From: Verrucomicrobiota bacterium
GTDB lineage: Bacteria > Verrucomicrobiota > Verrucomicrobiia > Opitutales > UBA953
Assembly: GCA_014193315.1 (NCBI GenBank)
Contig: BJHS01000006.1
Span: 80,328 to 144,327, forward strand
Length of the DNA stretch: 64,000 nt
Direction: 5' to 3'
Made by a program: the position numbers and the translations under genes. A model generated the notes under the pieces. That model made no database searches and was not told the DNA's origin. It saw nothing but the letters and a program-made list of their open reading frames with translations. Positions 43,634-53,199 of the stretch are shown piece after piece (within the stretch, counting starts at the first letter, position 1; each line of letters opens with the position of its first letter).

Positions 43634-45874
43634 TTAGCCCTGGCCGCCTTCGCTGTCACCGCCGCGTTCGCGGAAGGGACGGCGCTCGCCCCGGTCCGGA
43701 CGGTCGCCCCGGGGGCGGTCCATCGGCTTCGGGGCCGGGGCGTAGTCGCGACCTTCCTTCTCGGCGATGGCGGCGCGGCGCGAGAGGCGCACGCGACCCT
43801 TATCGTCGATGCCGACGCACTTGACGATGATCTCGTCACCGAGTTTGCAGATGTCCTCGACGCGCTCAACGCGGTGGTCGGCGAGTTCGGAGACGTGCAC
43901 GAGGCCTTCCTGACCGGGGAGGCATTCGACGAAGGCGCCGAATTCCTTCACGGAGCGGACGACGCCCTTGTAGGTCTTGTTGATCTCGATCTGGGCCGAG
44001 AGGAGGTTGACCTCGTTGACCGCGCGGGCGAGGGACTCCCCGTCGGTCGCGAAGATCGTGACCCAGCCGGAATCGTCTTGGTCGATGTCGAGCTGGCAAC
44101 CGGTGTACTCGGTGATGCGCTTGATGTTCTTGCCGCCCGGGCCGATGAGCGCGCCGATTTTATCGGACGGGATCTTGATGCGGTGGGTGCGGGGGGCACA
44201 GGGCTTCAGTTCCGGACGGGTCGTCGGCATGGTCTTGGCCATGATATCGAGGATGGCGTCACGGGAGACCTTGTTCTGAGCGATGGCTTCCTTGGCGATG
44301 CCGATTGGCAGTCCGTGGATCTTCAGGTCGAGCTGGAAGGCGGTGATGCCTTCGCGCGTACCGCAGATCTTGAAGTCCATGTCGCCGTAGTGGTCTTCGG
44401 CACCGATGATGTCGGTCAGCACACGGTGCTTCAAAATCTTACCGGAAGCGTCTTCGGTCACGAGACCGCAGGAGATGCCGGCCACCGGAGCCTTGATGGG
44501 CACGCCGGCGTCGAGGAGCGCGAGGGTACCACCACAGACGGAAGCCATCGAGGTGGAGCCGTTGGACTCCATGATCTCGGAGACAAGACGGATGGAGTAC
44601 GGGAAGTCCTGCTCGGAAGGCAGCACGGAGAGCAACGAGCGCTCGGCCAGGTTACCGTGGCCGGTTTCGCGGCGGGAGGTCATGCCGAAACGGCCGGTCT
44701 CACCCACCGAGAAAGGCGGGAAGTTGTAGTGCAGCAGGAACGAGCGCTTGCTCGGGCCGCCGGTGATGGCGTCGACTTCCTGGGCATCCTTGGATGTGCC
44801 GAGGGTCGCGAGGACGAGACCCTGGGTTTCGCCGCGCTGGAAGAGCGAGGAACCGTGGACGCGCGGGAGCACGTCGACTTCGCAGGAGATCGCCCGGAGA
44901 TCCAACGGCTTACGGCCGTCGGCCCGCTCGCCGCTCTGGATGATGGCGTTGCGGTAGACCTTCTCCTGGAGCTTCTCGAAGGCCATCTTGATCTGGCGGG
45001 CGTCGAAAACGTCGCCGAGCTCCGCCTTGCAGGCGGCCTTGGCCTTCTCGACCACGACCTTGACGGCGTCGCCGCGCTCCTTCTTGGAGGCGAGGAAGAT
45101 CGCCTTCTTCAGTTGGTCGCCTTCACCGGCGACGCGCTCGCAGATGGCGAGGGCCTTCGGTTCGCAGACGACGAGCGGGAAGACGCGCTTGGTCTTGGAG
45201 TACATCGCGGCGAGCTTGCGCTGGGCGGCGATGATCGGCTGGATCGCCTTCTGGGCGTACTCGAGGGCGGCGATGAAGTCGACTTCGGGCAGCTGGTCGG
45301 CCGAACCTTCGATCATCATCATGTCGCTCTCATTGCCGACGTAGATGAGGTCCAGGTCGGACTCGTACTGCTGTTCGTGGGTCGGGTTGACGACGAACTG
45401 CCCGGCGACGCGACCGAGGCGGATGCCCGCAATCGGACCGTTCCAAGGGATGTCGGAGCAGAGAAGCGCGGCGGAAGCGCCGTTCACCATCAGGACGTCG
45501 GAGTCGTTGATCTGGTCGGCCGAGAGCAGCAGGCCGATCACCTGGACTTCATTGAGGAAGCCTTCGGGGAAGAGCGGGCGCAGCGGGCGGTCGCAGAGGC
45601 GGGAGGTCAGGATCTCCTTGTCGGAGGGCTTGCCTTCGCGGCGGAAGTAGCTGCCCGGGAAGCGGCCGGCGGCGGCGAACTTCTCGCGGTAGTCGACGGT
45701 CAGGGGGAAGAAGTCCTGATCGGGAGAGCGGAGCTCCTCGGCGGCGGTGGCCGACACGAAGAGCGTGGTCTCGCCCTTGCTGATGGTGACAGCGCCATTC
45801 GCCAAGCGGGCGATGGAACCGGTGCTGATGGTGATACCGAGTTCTTCGATGGTCACCGAGTGTTTCTGTTTCAT
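43634..45874 (-). CDS. pnp: polyribonucleotide nucleotidyltransferase (PNPase)
   Basis: 746 residues. The 3'-to-5' phosphorolytic exoribonuclease of RNA decay. Two RNase PH domains are seen ([51 protein letters not shown]), then a KH domain ([15 protein letters not shown]) and an S1 domain ([17 protein letters not shown]). A C-terminal tail rich in Arg, Gly and Pro ([19 protein letters not shown]) is longer than in E. coli. The leader ACAAAAACATG lacks a Shine-Dalgarno site. rpsO lies 128 bases upstream, the usual gene order. Confidence 0.98.
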   Translation of the reverse strand: MKQKHSVTIEELGITISTGSIARLANGAVTISKGETTLFVSATAAEELRSPDQDFFPLTVDYREKFAAAGRFPGSYFRREGKPSDKEILTSRLCDRPLRPLFPEGFLNEVQVIGLLLSADQINDSDVLMVNGASAALLCSDIPWNGPIAGIRLGRVAGQFVVNPTHEQQYESDLDLIYVGNESDMMMIEGSADQLPEVDFIAALEYAQKAIQPIIAAQRKLAAMYSKTKRVFPLVVCEPKALAICERVAGEGDQLKKAIFLASKKERGDAVKVVVEKAKAACKAELGDVFDARQIKMAFEKLQEKVYRNAIIQSGERADGRKPLDLRAISCEVDVLPRVHGSSLFQRGETQGLVLATLGTSKDAQEVDAITGGPSKRSFLLHYNFPPFSVGETGRFGMTSRRETGHGNLAERSLLSVLPSEQDFPYSIRLVSEIMESNGSTSMASVCGGTLALLDAGVPIKAPVAGISCGLVTEDASGKILKHRVLTDIIGAEDHYGDMDFKICGTREGITAFQLDLKIHGLPIGIAKEAIAQNKVSRDAILDIMAKTMPTTRPELKPCAPRTHRIKIPSDKIGALIGPGGKNIKRITEYTGCQLDIDQDDSGWVTIFATDGESLARAVNEVNLLSAQIEINKTYKGVVRSVKEFGAFVECLPGQEGLVHVSELADHRVERVEDICKLGDEIIVKCVGIDDKGRVRLSRRAAIAEKEGRDYAPAPKPMDRPRGDRPDRGERRPFRERGGDSEGGQG

Positions 45875-46002
45875 GTTTTTGTTACGTTTTGCGTGTTGTG
45901 CCAGGCGGTGTGCCCGGCGGGTTTTTTGGTTTGGGTGGGAAAAGGGGACGTCCCAGCGCTAGGCTGGGACGTCTGGGAGACCGAGACGCCCGGAGGCGGC
46001 GG

Positions 46003-46263
46003 TCACTTGCGCAAGTTGAGCTTCGCGATCAGCGCGTTGTAACGGTCCAGATCGGTCGACTTGAGGTACGCGAGGAGCTTGCGGCGACGGTTGGTCAGCA
46101 TGATGAGACCGCGGCGCGAGTGGAAGTCCTTGCGGTGGGCGCGCAGGTGCTCGGTGAGGTGATTGACGCGGGCTGAGATCAGGGCGACTTGGACTTCAGG
46201 GGAACCGGTGTCCTTGGCATCCTGCTGGTGCTTCTTGATGATATCCGACTTGTCGATCGACAT
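46003..46263 (-). CDS. rpsO: ribosomal protein S15
   Basis: 86 residues, close to the usual 89. It binds 16S rRNA early in 30S assembly. The family pattern [26 protein letters not shown] followed by [24 protein letters not shown] is intact. It precedes pnp, as in most bacteria, and is preceded by a long hairpin-rich leader. Confidence 0.97.
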   Translation of the reverse strand: MSIDKSDIIKKHQQDAKDTGSPEVQVALISARVNHLTEHLRAHRKDFHSRRGLIMLTNRRRKLLAYLKSTDLDRYNALIAKLNLRK

Positions 46264-46497
46264 GACTTTTGTTGGTTAGTTTTGGGTTGAGTTTGGTCGA
46301 CTTGGGGGAAATCCCCGAGGCCCCGCCGAACGGCCGGGCTCTCCGTCTGGAATAGGCTTTCGCCTACCGACCAGCGTGAGAAGGGCTCCGCCCCTCTCCC
46401 TAACGAAGTAAGCCTTGGAAATGACAGCCCGCAGAGAGGCAGGCAAGCCGGAAACCCCTCCCCGACGAAGTTATTCACAGGCCCAAGCCGAGCTCTT
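46264..46497 (-). promoter_or_regulatory. structured rpsO leader region
   Basis: 234 bases without a gene upstream of rpsO. Read as minus-strand RNA it holds several hairpins. One is GAGAGGGGC with GCCCTTCTC (46378-46398; one G-U pair that would be an A-C mismatch on the other strand). One is TAGGC-GAAA-GCCTA (46353-46366), one a GC-rich stem at 46319-46340, and one GGGG-ATTT-CCCC (46305-46316). The last 37 bases before the ATG are unstructured and A/C-rich. The arrangement fits an autoregulated ribosomal-protein leader; no direct evidence. Confidence 0.5.
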
Positions 46498-46893
46498 TCA
46501 CCCCTCAAATTGGATAAAATCGAGCCAATAGGTATCGGGGTCCTGCCGCGTGATCCCTTGGCACCTAAACCCCCGCGGCTCCGGAATGACTTCCGCCAAG
46601 TCGAACACCCGGACCGCGGGAGGGAGTGGCTCGAAGGTCAAGGTGAAGACCTGCCGGCGGTGAGGAGCGAAGTAAGTCCATTCCGGGTAAAGGGTGATGC
46701 CTTCATGTCCCACCATCCGGCTGGCGTGAGCAGAGTGTTGATCGAGCAGGAAAGTACATTCCCAAATGCGGGCCAGACCGAACGGCATACCACCAGGCTG
46801 GACCGTGACATGCACCACGACCGGGCGAGCCGACGCGGGCGCTGCCCGCGTCTGGATTTCGGGTACAGACTGAGTCGTCGCAAGCAAGTCGGG
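46498..46893 (-). CDS. hypothetical protein
   Basis: 131 residues if started at GTG 46893; a longer frame reaches TTG 46986, which would leave only 8 bases to the divergent yhbY gene. The composition is aromatic- and beta-rich: VVVHVTVQPGGMPF, RIWECTFLLDQ, YPEWTYFAPHRRQVFTLTFEPL, and it ends TYWLDFIQFEG. No signal peptide or membrane helix. I recognise no family. It lies just upstream of the rpsO leader on the same strand. Confidence 0.5.
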   Translation of the reverse strand, partial: PDLLATTQSVPEIQTRAAPASARPVVVHVTVQPGGMPFGLARIWECTFLLDQHSAHASRMVGHEGITLYPEWTYFAPHRRQVFTLTFEPLPPAVRVFDLAEVIPEPRGFRCQGITRQDPDTYWLDFIQFEG

Positions 46894-46994
46894 CACGAGC
46901 GTATGATACCCAGACCACCCGGGGGCGTCAAATGCCCGGGCGGCGATGCGATTAGTCCGTTGACTCCCCTGCCCCGCAAAACGCAAATAGGCCC

Positions 46995-47294
46995 ATGGAA
47001 CAAGGTCCCGAGGATAAACCCAGCCTGACCGGCGCAGAACGCGGCAAGCTCCGCAGCCTCGCCCAGACCCTCGACCCCAAGGTCTTCGTGGGCAAGGCCG
47101 GCGTGAACGCGGGCATCGCCAAGTTATTGGAGGAGGCCTTTCGCAACTCCGACTTGGTGAAGGTCCGCTTCACCGCGGAACGTGAGGAGATGGATAAGCA
47201 GACCCAGGAGCTGGCCAAGCTGACCGAGAGCGAGGTCATCGGCCACGTCGGCCGCACGGCGACGTTCTTCAAGCTCGGCACCGACATCGAATAA
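46995..47294 (+). CDS. yhbY: YhbY/CRM-domain RNA-binding protein
   Basis: 99 residues, the standard length. The CRM domain begins LTGAERGKLRSLAQTLDPKVFVGKAG and contains the GxxG-type loop GVNAG, followed by VKVRFTAEREE and IGHVGRTATFFK. YhbY associates with pre-50S particles and is implicated in ribosome assembly. It starts with ATG at 46995 and is 3 bases before ispA. Confidence 0.93.
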   Translation: MEQGPEDKPSLTGAERGKLRSLAQTLDPKVFVGKAGVNAGIAKLLEEAFRNSDLVKVRFTAEREEMDKQTQELAKLTESEVIGHVGRTATFFKLGTDIE

Positions 47295-47297
47295 CCG

Positions 47298-48185
47298 ATG
47301 GACGCCTCGCTGTTTGAGTCACGGCACGAGGCTTTCATCCAAGAGGCGGAAGCCTCGTTGCGTCGGCTCACGCCGGCCGCCACGACTCGCCCCGCCCGTC
47401 TACATGGGGCGATGCGCTACTCGCTCGAAGCCGGCGGCAAGCGACTGCGCCCGGTCCTCTGCCTCGCCTCGGCCGCGGCTTTCGCCCCTCCGGCCGACGC
47501 CTCGCCCGCCGCCGTCGCGCTCGAGTGCATCCATACCTATTCGCTGATCCACGACGACCTGCCGTGCATGGATGATGCGGACCTACGCCGGGGCCGGCCT
47601 TCCTGCCATCGAGCGTTCGACGAGGCCACCGCCCTGCTGGCCGGCGATGCCCTGCTCCCCCTGGCGTTCGAGATTCTCGCCCGTGGCTACGGGCACCGCC
47701 CGGCCCTGCTCAAGGACCTGGTCCTCGAGCTCTCCACTACCGCCGGGGCCAGCCTGCTTGTCGGCGGCCAGACCGAGGACATGGGCGGGCTCGCCGCCGG
47801 GGCCGACCCTGACCGCCTCGAGTTCATCCTGCTGGGCAAGACCGCCGCCATGCTAAGCGCCTCCTTGGCCATGGGCGCGCTCGTGGGCGACGCCCCTACG
47901 GACGAGGTCGAGGCTTTCCGCCGAGCCGGACGAGCCGCCGGCATCGCCTTCCAGTTAGTGGACGACTTGCTCGACCTGACCTCCGACTCTGTCCAGATGG
48001 GGAAACCGGTCGGGGCCGATGCCCTGAACAACAAACTGACTTATGCCGGGCTCTTCGGGCTGCCGGCCGCACAGGCACGCGTGCAGGCGCTGACCACGGA
48101 GGCCATCGGCTTACTCCAAGGGACCCGTGGCGATACCCGCTTCCTCATCGAGCTGATCCGTCGCATGGCCTCCCGTCGGAACTAA
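47298..48185 (+). CDS. ispA: polyprenyl (farnesyl/geranylgeranyl) diphosphate synthase
   Basis: 295 residues. Head-to-tail prenyltransferase. The first aspartate-rich motif is DDLPCMDDADLRRGRPSCH from Asp86, and the second is FQLVDDLLDLTSD near residue 215. The GGKRLRPVL block is present. The CMDD insertion in the first motif and the small residues before it (YSLIHDD) fit a C15 to C20 product. It follows yhbY by 3 bases and converges with the DUF983 gene, 2 bases away. Confidence 0.93.
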   Translation: MDASLFESRHEAFIQEAEASLRRLTPAATTRPARLHGAMRYSLEAGGKRLRPVLCLASAAAFAPPADASPAAVALECIHTYSLIHDDLPCMDDADLRRGRPSCHRAFDEATALLAGDALLPLAFEILARGYGHRPALLKDLVLELSTTAGASLLVGGQTEDMGGLAAGADPDRLEFILLGKTAAMLSASLAMGALVGDAPTDEVEAFRRAGRAAGIAFQLVDDLLDLTSDSVQMGKPVGADALNNKLTYAGLFGLPAAQARVQALTTEAIGLLQGTRGDTRFLIELIRRMASRRN

Positions 48186-48187
48186 GC

Positions 48188-48568
48188 TCAGTCGTCAAGG
48201 GGCCGACCCAAAGAAGGCAGCTGCTCCGGCAGGAAGCCATAGTAGGTCGCCAGCCAAAGGCGCCACGCCACGCCATGGATCAGCCAAGGCACGATGAGGA
48301 TCACCGCCACGGCCAGCCAGACCGCCGCCGCGAAACCGATCCAGGCGTAAGCACGCAAGACCAGCAACATGGGCAACAAGCCAAAGGCTGTCAGCCCATA
48401 GTTCCAGACCATCGCCCCGAGGAAGAACCCTTCGCGGCGGCGCAGGACCATCCCGCAGGCGGTACAGCAATCACGGATGGTCACGATGCCGGCGAGCTGG
48501 CCAAGGGCGCCGCAATCCGGACAAGCCCCCCGCGCACAGCGCCGGAAGACATCGAAGCGGAAGCGCAT
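48188..48568 (-). CDS. DUF983 family membrane protein
   Basis: 126 residues from the ATG at 48568 (a GTG at 48583 is an alternative). It starts with RFRFDVFRRCARGACPDCG, and a second Cys pair lies in DCCTACGMVLRRREGFF, so a zinc-ribbon-like element precedes two or three membrane helices (GLTAFGLLPMLLVLRAYAW, AVWLAVAVILIVPWLI). This is the DUF983 pattern. Some relatives are encoded with cytochrome oxidase genes, which are not nearby. Function unknown. Confidence 0.85.
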   Translation of the reverse strand: MRFRFDVFRRCARGACPDCGALGQLAGIVTIRDCCTACGMVLRRREGFFLGAMVWNYGLTAFGLLPMLLVLRAYAWIGFAAAVWLAVAVILIVPWLIHGVAWRLWLATYYGFLPEQLPSLGRPLDD

Positions 48569-48601
48569 GCCCCAAGCTAACACCGTCGGCCCCGCCTGTA
48601 A

Positions 48602-48637
48602 AGCAAAGGGCCGACTTCCTGGGGAGGAGGCCGGCCC
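48602..48637 (-). terminator. probable terminator of rpsB-tsf
   Basis: On the minus strand GGGCCG (48637-48632) pairs with CGGCCC (48613-48608), with an inner CCT-AGG stem, and is followed by TTTGCTTT. It lies about 20 bases after the tsf stop codon. The T-run is interrupted. Confidence 0.55.
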
Positions 48638-48657
48638 GGAAGCTGGAAGCAGCTCGC

Positions 48658-49698
48658 TTATTCGGCGGCCGTCTCGCCTACCTGGAAGCGGACGAAGCGG
48701 ACGATCGAGACTTCCTCGCCGACCTTGGCCTTGGCCTCGGTGAGGAGGTCGGAGACCTTCTTGTCGGGATCGCGGAAGAACGGCTGCTCCAGCAAGCAGG
48801 CATCCGCGAAGAACTTATCGACGCGGCCGGCGACGATCTTCTCGATGTTGGAGAGCTGGCCCTTCTTGCGGGACTCGGACGCGATCACCTGCTTCTCCGA
48901 AACGACGATGCGCTTCTCGAGCTCGGCGATGGCCTCGACGTCATTGGCCGCCTTCTGTTCGAGGAGCTGGCCCCGGTAATCCTCGACGACGCGCTTGGCT
49001 TCGTCGATGGCCTTGTCGGCCTCGGACTTCGTGAACTCAAGGGCGATTTCCTTTTCCTTGGCGACGACCTCAGCGGAGACGTCATCGCGGCGGACGAAGC
49101 GGGCGTTGTTAGCGACGACCTGCATCGCCAGCTGACGAGCGAGGTCGGCGACATCGGCATGCGCAGCAGCGGTCTGGGACTTGAGACCAAGCTCGAGGAG
49201 GACGGCGATCTTGGCGCCGGTGTGGACGTAGGCCGAGACGCGGCCGACGCCGTTGGCCTCGAACTTGAGGACGCGGGACACCTTGAGGTTCTCGCCGATC
49301 TTCGTGACTTGGTCGTTCAGGTAGTCATTCACCTTACGGGAGGCGTCGGCATGGTAAGGCTGGTCGAGCAGGTTCTCGACGCCCTTGGCCGCGGCTTGAC
49401 CGACGAGATCCTTGGCGAGGGCCACGAAGGCCTCGTTCTTGGCGACGAAGTCGGTCTCGCAGTTGAGCTCCAGCAGGATCGCATTGCGTCCATCGGCGGA
49501 AACCTGGACGGCAAGGATACCTTCGGAAGCCTTGCGGTCGGCCTTCTTGTTGCGCGTCGCGACCCCCTTGATGCGGAGGATCTCAACGGCCTTCTCCATG
49601 TCGGCGTTGGCTTCGGTCAGGGCCTTCTTGCAATCCATGAGGCCAGCGCCCGTGCGCTGACGCAGTTCATTGACCGTCTGGGCGGTGATGGCGGACAT
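48658..49698 (-). CDS. tsf: elongation factor Ts (with coiled-coil insertion)
   Basis: 346 residues, about 60 longer than E. coli EF-Ts. It exchanges GDP on EF-Tu. The N-terminal UBA-like domain (VNELRQRTGAGLMDCKKAL) and the TDF motif (NCETDFVAKN, residues 79-88) are typical. Between VAKEKEIALEF and NIEKIVAGRVDKFF lies an extra segment of about 55 residues (225-281), highly charged and rich in Ala, Glu and Lys, likely coiled coil. It is co-transcribed with rpsB, 5 bases upstream. Confidence 0.97.
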   Translation of the reverse strand: MSAITAQTVNELRQRTGAGLMDCKKALTEANADMEKAVEILRIKGVATRNKKADRKASEGILAVQVSADGRNAILLELNCETDFVAKNEAFVALAKDLVGQAAAKGVENLLDQPYHADASRKVNDYLNDQVTKIGENLKVSRVLKFEANGVGRVSAYVHTGAKIAVLLELGLKSQTAAAHADVADLARQLAMQVVANNARFVRRDDVSAEVVAKEKEIALEFTKSEADKAIDEAKRVVEDYRGQLLEQKAANDVEAIAELEKRIVVSEKQVIASESRKKGQLSNIEKIVAGRVDKFFADACLLEQPFFRDPDKKVSDLLTEAKAKVGEEVSIVRFVRFQVGETAAE

Positions 49699-49703
49699 GA
49701 CGC

Positions 49704-50558
49704 TTACTTGATGATCTTGCGAACGCGGACGCCCTTGCCGGCGGCGCCATCCTCGGCGACCGGCTCGCTGCTAGCGTCGAGGAGTTCCTTGGAGATATTG
49801 ACCTCCGGCTGGGCGGAATCGCCCGTGTCCTGGCGGGTGACCGGGGTGACGGTCTTGCGCGGGTCGCGCTCAACCTTGCGGCGGGCGAGACCGGCTTGGA
49901 CGGCCTGGGTCAGCACTTCCACCACGAGGCGGATGGACTTGGCGGCGTCGTCATTACCCGGGATCGGGTACTGCAGGAGGGTCGGGTCGGAATTGGAGTC
50001 GCAGAGGCCGATCACCGGGATCTTGAGGCGGTTGGCCTCGTTGACGGCGATTTCCTCAAGCTTGGTGTCGATGACGATCATCGCGGCGGGTAGCTCGCGG
50101 TACTCGAGGAGACCTTCGAAGTTGCGCAGCATGCGGGACATCTCGCGACGGACGGCCGCGCCTTCCTTCTTGTGCATCTTGAGCAACGAACCGTCCTGCT
50201 CCATGCGGAGGTAGGTGCGATACTTGTCGAGCGAACGCTTGATAGTCGCGAAGTTGGTCAGCGTGCCGCCGAGCCAGCGGTTCACGGCGAAAGGCATGCC
50301 CGTCGATTTAGCGGCCTGGCGCACGACCTCCTGGGCCTGCGGCTTCGTGGCGACGAAGAGCACTTCCTTGCCCTTGGCGGCGGCTTCCTCGACGTAGGCC
50401 GCGGCGGCCGTCAGGCACGTGTGCGTCTTTTCGAGGTCGATGATCGATACACCGTTGCGGTGGTCGAAGATGTACGGACCCGAGCGGGGGTTCCATCGGC
50501 GCGTCTGGTGGCCAAAGTGGACGCCGGCGTCGAGGAGGTCTTTAACGGTGATGTTCAT
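49704..50558 (-). CDS. rpsB: ribosomal protein S2
   Basis: 284 residues, about 40 more than E. coli S2. The core blocks LLDAGVHFGHQTRRWNP, KEVLFVATKPQAQEVV, RWLGGTLTNF and VIDTKLEEIAVNEANRL are intact. The C-terminal extension after about residue 235 is charged and low-complexity, ending VRVRKIIK. The 225 bases upstream (50559-50783) contain no gene; they hold the divergent promoters of rpsB and waaA. Confidence 0.97.
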   Translation of the reverse strand: MNITVKDLLDAGVHFGHQTRRWNPRSGPYIFDHRNGVSIIDLEKTHTCLTAAAAYVEEAAAKGKEVLFVATKPQAQEVVRQAAKSTGMPFAVNRWLGGTLTNFATIKRSLDKYRTYLRMEQDGSLLKMHKKEGAAVRREMSRMLRNFEGLLEYRELPAAMIVIDTKLEEIAVNEANRLKIPVIGLCDSNSDPTLLQYPIPGNDDAAKSIRLVVEVLTQAVQAGLARRKVERDPRKTVTPVTRQDTGDSAQPEVNISKELLDASSEPVAEDGAAGKGVRVRKIIK

Positions 50559-50783
50559 GGTATTTCTGGCTCCGTATCCCGATTCCTGCCGAAGGAGGGG
50601 ACATTGGATCTTAGGTAGTTGACTGAGTTTTGGTTGTAATGTCCGAGGCGATCGGCGGTCGCTTCAAACGGTGGAAAGTTGGTTCAAACACCCCGAAGCC
50701 TTCCCTGCAAGCGGGAAAATCGGCAAAAAGCGGCCCTTTGGGACTGACAGGTAGGGGCGGCCTCCGCACGGTCGGCACCGACG

Positions 50784-52079
50784 ATGTCCTGGGCCTATCG
50801 GATCCTCTTCCCCCTGCTGCTCCTGCTGGCCCTGCCCTACTATGTCTGGCGGATGCTCCGGCGGGGGGGGTATGCCGCCGGTTTCATCCAAAGACTTGGC
50901 TTTTTCCCTGCCCTCCCAGCCAAATCTCCCGCCCTTACCCGCATTTGGATCCAAGCGGTCTCCGTTGGGGAAATCGAGGCGATTGGGCCGCTCCTTCGCC
51001 AATTAAAGGCCAGCGGCCAGGTGCAGCTCATCCTCACGACCACGACCAGCACAGGCTACCGGCTCGCGTTGGAGCGCTACGCTGAGGTCGTCACGCAGGT
51101 GGGTCTCTTCCCCGCCGACCTGTGGCCCTGCAGCGCCTTGGCTTGGCGACGCATCCAGCCCGACCGCATCATCCTCATCGAGGGCGAGCTCTGGCCGGAG
51201 CACCTGGCCCAAGCCCGGGCCCGAGGCATCCCCGCCTTCCTGATCAACGCCCGCCTTTCCGACCGCTCGTTCGCGCGCCATCGCCGTTTCCGCACGCTTT
51301 CGCACGCCTTGCTCAGCCGCTTCACCCTAATCGCCGCCGGCAGCGCCGAAGACGCCGCTCGGTTCCGGGAACTCGGGCTGAATCCCATCATCACCGGCAA
51401 CCTCAAGTTTGATGTCGCCGGCGACGACGCCCCTGCGAGCGAGGAACGTCTGGCGTTGCGCACCGCGCTCGGCTTTGGGACCGACCCGACGACGGTCGTG
51501 CTCCTCGGCTCATCGACGTGGCCCGGGGAAGAGACGGCCTTGCTAAACACGGTGCGCGATGTGCGCGCTGCCGGCATCGACCTCCGCCTGCTACTGGTTC
51601 CGCGGCATGCCGAACGTCGGCAAGCCGTGCGTGCCGAGATCAGCGCGACGGGCCTACCCTTGCATCAACGGTCGACCGAAGGAACGGTTGCCCCGACGGG
51701 CACGGTGATCCACCTCGCCGACACGACCGGCGAACTCCGCCGCCTGACGCGGGCCGCCGACCTCGCCTTCTGCGGCAAGAGCCTCGCGCCCCATGATGGC
51801 GGCCAGACGCCCGTCGAGTGCGCCGCGGCGGGCATCGCCATCGTCTACGGTCCGCACATGACCAATTTCCGCGACATCTGCCGAGGCCTCGAACAAGCCG
51901 AGGCGGCCTGCCGCGTGGCGGACCCGACCGCGCTGGCCGGGCGGATCGCCCTGCTCTGCGACGAACCGTCGCGACGACTCGAGGCGGGTCGACGGGCGAT
52001 GGCTTGGCACCAAGGCAACCGTGGCGCGACCGCGCGGACCGTGGCCCTGATCCTCGACGGTCTTCAGGCCAGTCGGTAG
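50784..52079 (+). CDS. waaA: 3-deoxy-D-manno-octulosonic acid (Kdo) transferase WaaA
   Basis: 431 residues. Adds Kdo to lipid A at the inner membrane. An N-terminal membrane anchor (YRILFPLLLLLALPYYVW) precedes a GT-B fold. Family blocks are WIQAVSVGEIEAIGPLL, TTTTSTGYRLA and EGELWPEHLAQA, NARLSDRSFARHRR, GNLKFD and HDGGQTPVECAA. It fits the LPS genes lpxC-fabZ and lpxA in the window. The last 16 bases overlap the end of the convergent trpD gene. Confidence 0.93.
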   Translation: MSWAYRILFPLLLLLALPYYVWRMLRRGGYAAGFIQRLGFFPALPAKSPALTRIWIQAVSVGEIEAIGPLLRQLKASGQVQLILTTTTSTGYRLALERYAEVVTQVGLFPADLWPCSALAWRRIQPDRIILIEGELWPEHLAQARARGIPAFLINARLSDRSFARHRRFRTLSHALLSRFTLIAAGSAEDAARFRELGLNPIITGNLKFDVAGDDAPASEERLALRTALGFGTDPTTVVLLGSSTWPGEETALLNTVRDVRAAGIDLRLLLVPRHAERRQAVRAEISATGLPLHQRSTEGTVAPTGTVIHLADTTGELRRLTRAADLAFCGKSLAPHDGGQTPVECAAAGIAIVYGPHMTNFRDICRGLEQAEAACRVADPTALAGRIALLCDEPSRRLEAGRRAMAWHQGNRGATARTVALILDGLQASR

Positions 52080-53104
52080 GCCGCACGCAGCCGGCGTACT
52101 TGCTCACGCAAGGCCCCGCCCAGCACGATGGCACGGGCCTGCGTCGCTCCGGCCGCGGGATTGGCCGCCTGCCCGGCGACCCACAAGGCGGCGCCGGCGC
52201 TCAGGCAAAGCGTGTCCAGCAAACCATCGGGCACGCCGCCCACCAGCAAGTCCGAGAACAAGGCGAGGTTCTCCTCGGGCGAGCCTCCTCGAAGGTCGGC
52301 CACGGGGCAGGTCGGGAAACCGAAATCGCCCGGGAGCCAGATTCCGTCGACGTGGCCAAGTTCACCGCACCCGCGCACGCGCGTTTCCCCGGCGGTGGTC
52401 AACTCATCCATCCCGCCGGCCGCGAGACCATGCACGACCAAGCCACGACGGACGCCCAGTTCGCCCAGGGCCGCGGCCATTGGCTCGACCCAGCGTTCGG
52501 CGTACACCCCGACCATCATATAGGCAGGGCGAGCAGGATTGATCAACGGTCCCAGGATATTGAAAAGGGTTTTACTCCCGCGTTCCGCCAGACGCTTACG
52601 AACGCCAAGCACCGCCTTGAACGCCGGGTGGAAGGCGGGGGCGTAAAGGTAGCAGAAGCCCGCTTCGCTGACCGCGCGGCGCAGCTGCGCATCGGAGGCT
52701 TCCAACTCGACCCCCAGCCCGGCGAGGAAATCGGCGCTACCGGATTTGGAGGTGATGGACCGGTTGCCATGCTTGAGCACCGGGACGCCGGCGGCCGCCA
52801 CGATGAGCGAACTGGCCGATGAGATATTAAAACTACCGGAGCGGTCGCCGCCGGTGCCGACGATATCGATGGCGCGATCGGGCACCTCGCCAAAATCGAC
52901 GCGCCGGGCCCGGTCGCGGTAAGCATGGGCGAAGGCCGCGACCTCCACGACCGTCTCCCCGCGATGCGCCAAGGCAAGCAGGAAGGCCTCCTTGGCTTCG
53001 TCGGAGACCGCCCCGTCGATCATGGCCGTCGCCGCCTCCCCGGCCTCCACGGAAGTGAGGTCACGCCCCGCCTCCAAGGCGGTCGTCAAACGCGGCAAAT
53101 CCAT
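52064..53104 (-). CDS. trpD: anthranilate phosphoribosyltransferase
   Basis: 346 residues from the ATG at 53104 (an ATG at 53110 is also possible). Second step of tryptophan synthesis. The PRPP site is GTGGDRSGSFNIS (residues about 80-92); KHGNRSITSKSGSADFLAGLGV, FLYAPAFHPA-like and LFNILGPLINPARPAYMMVGVY blocks are all present. Unlike a typical trp operon, no other trp gene is adjacent. The C-terminus overlaps waaA by 16 bases. Confidence 0.93.
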   Translation of the reverse strand: MDLPRLTTALEAGRDLTSVEAGEAATAMIDGAVSDEAKEAFLLALAHRGETVVEVAAFAHAYRDRARRVDFGEVPDRAIDIVGTGGDRSGSFNISSASSLIVAAAGVPVLKHGNRSITSKSGSADFLAGLGVELEASDAQLRRAVSEAGFCYLYAPAFHPAFKAVLGVRKRLAERGSKTLFNILGPLINPARPAYMMVGVYAERWVEPMAAALGELGVRRGLVVHGLAAGGMDELTTAGETRVRGCGELGHVDGIWLPGDFGFPTCPVADLRGGSPEENLALFSDLLVGGVPDGLLDTLCLSAGAALWVAGQAANPAAGATQARAIVLGGALREQVRRLRAAYRLA

Positions 53105-53199
53105 GGCCATGTATCGATTAGCCACGGAGTGCGCCCCCGGGACAAGGGGAATTTCGCACAAGGGGTTGCCAGCGGCCGATTTCAGGCCAAGATTACCCC

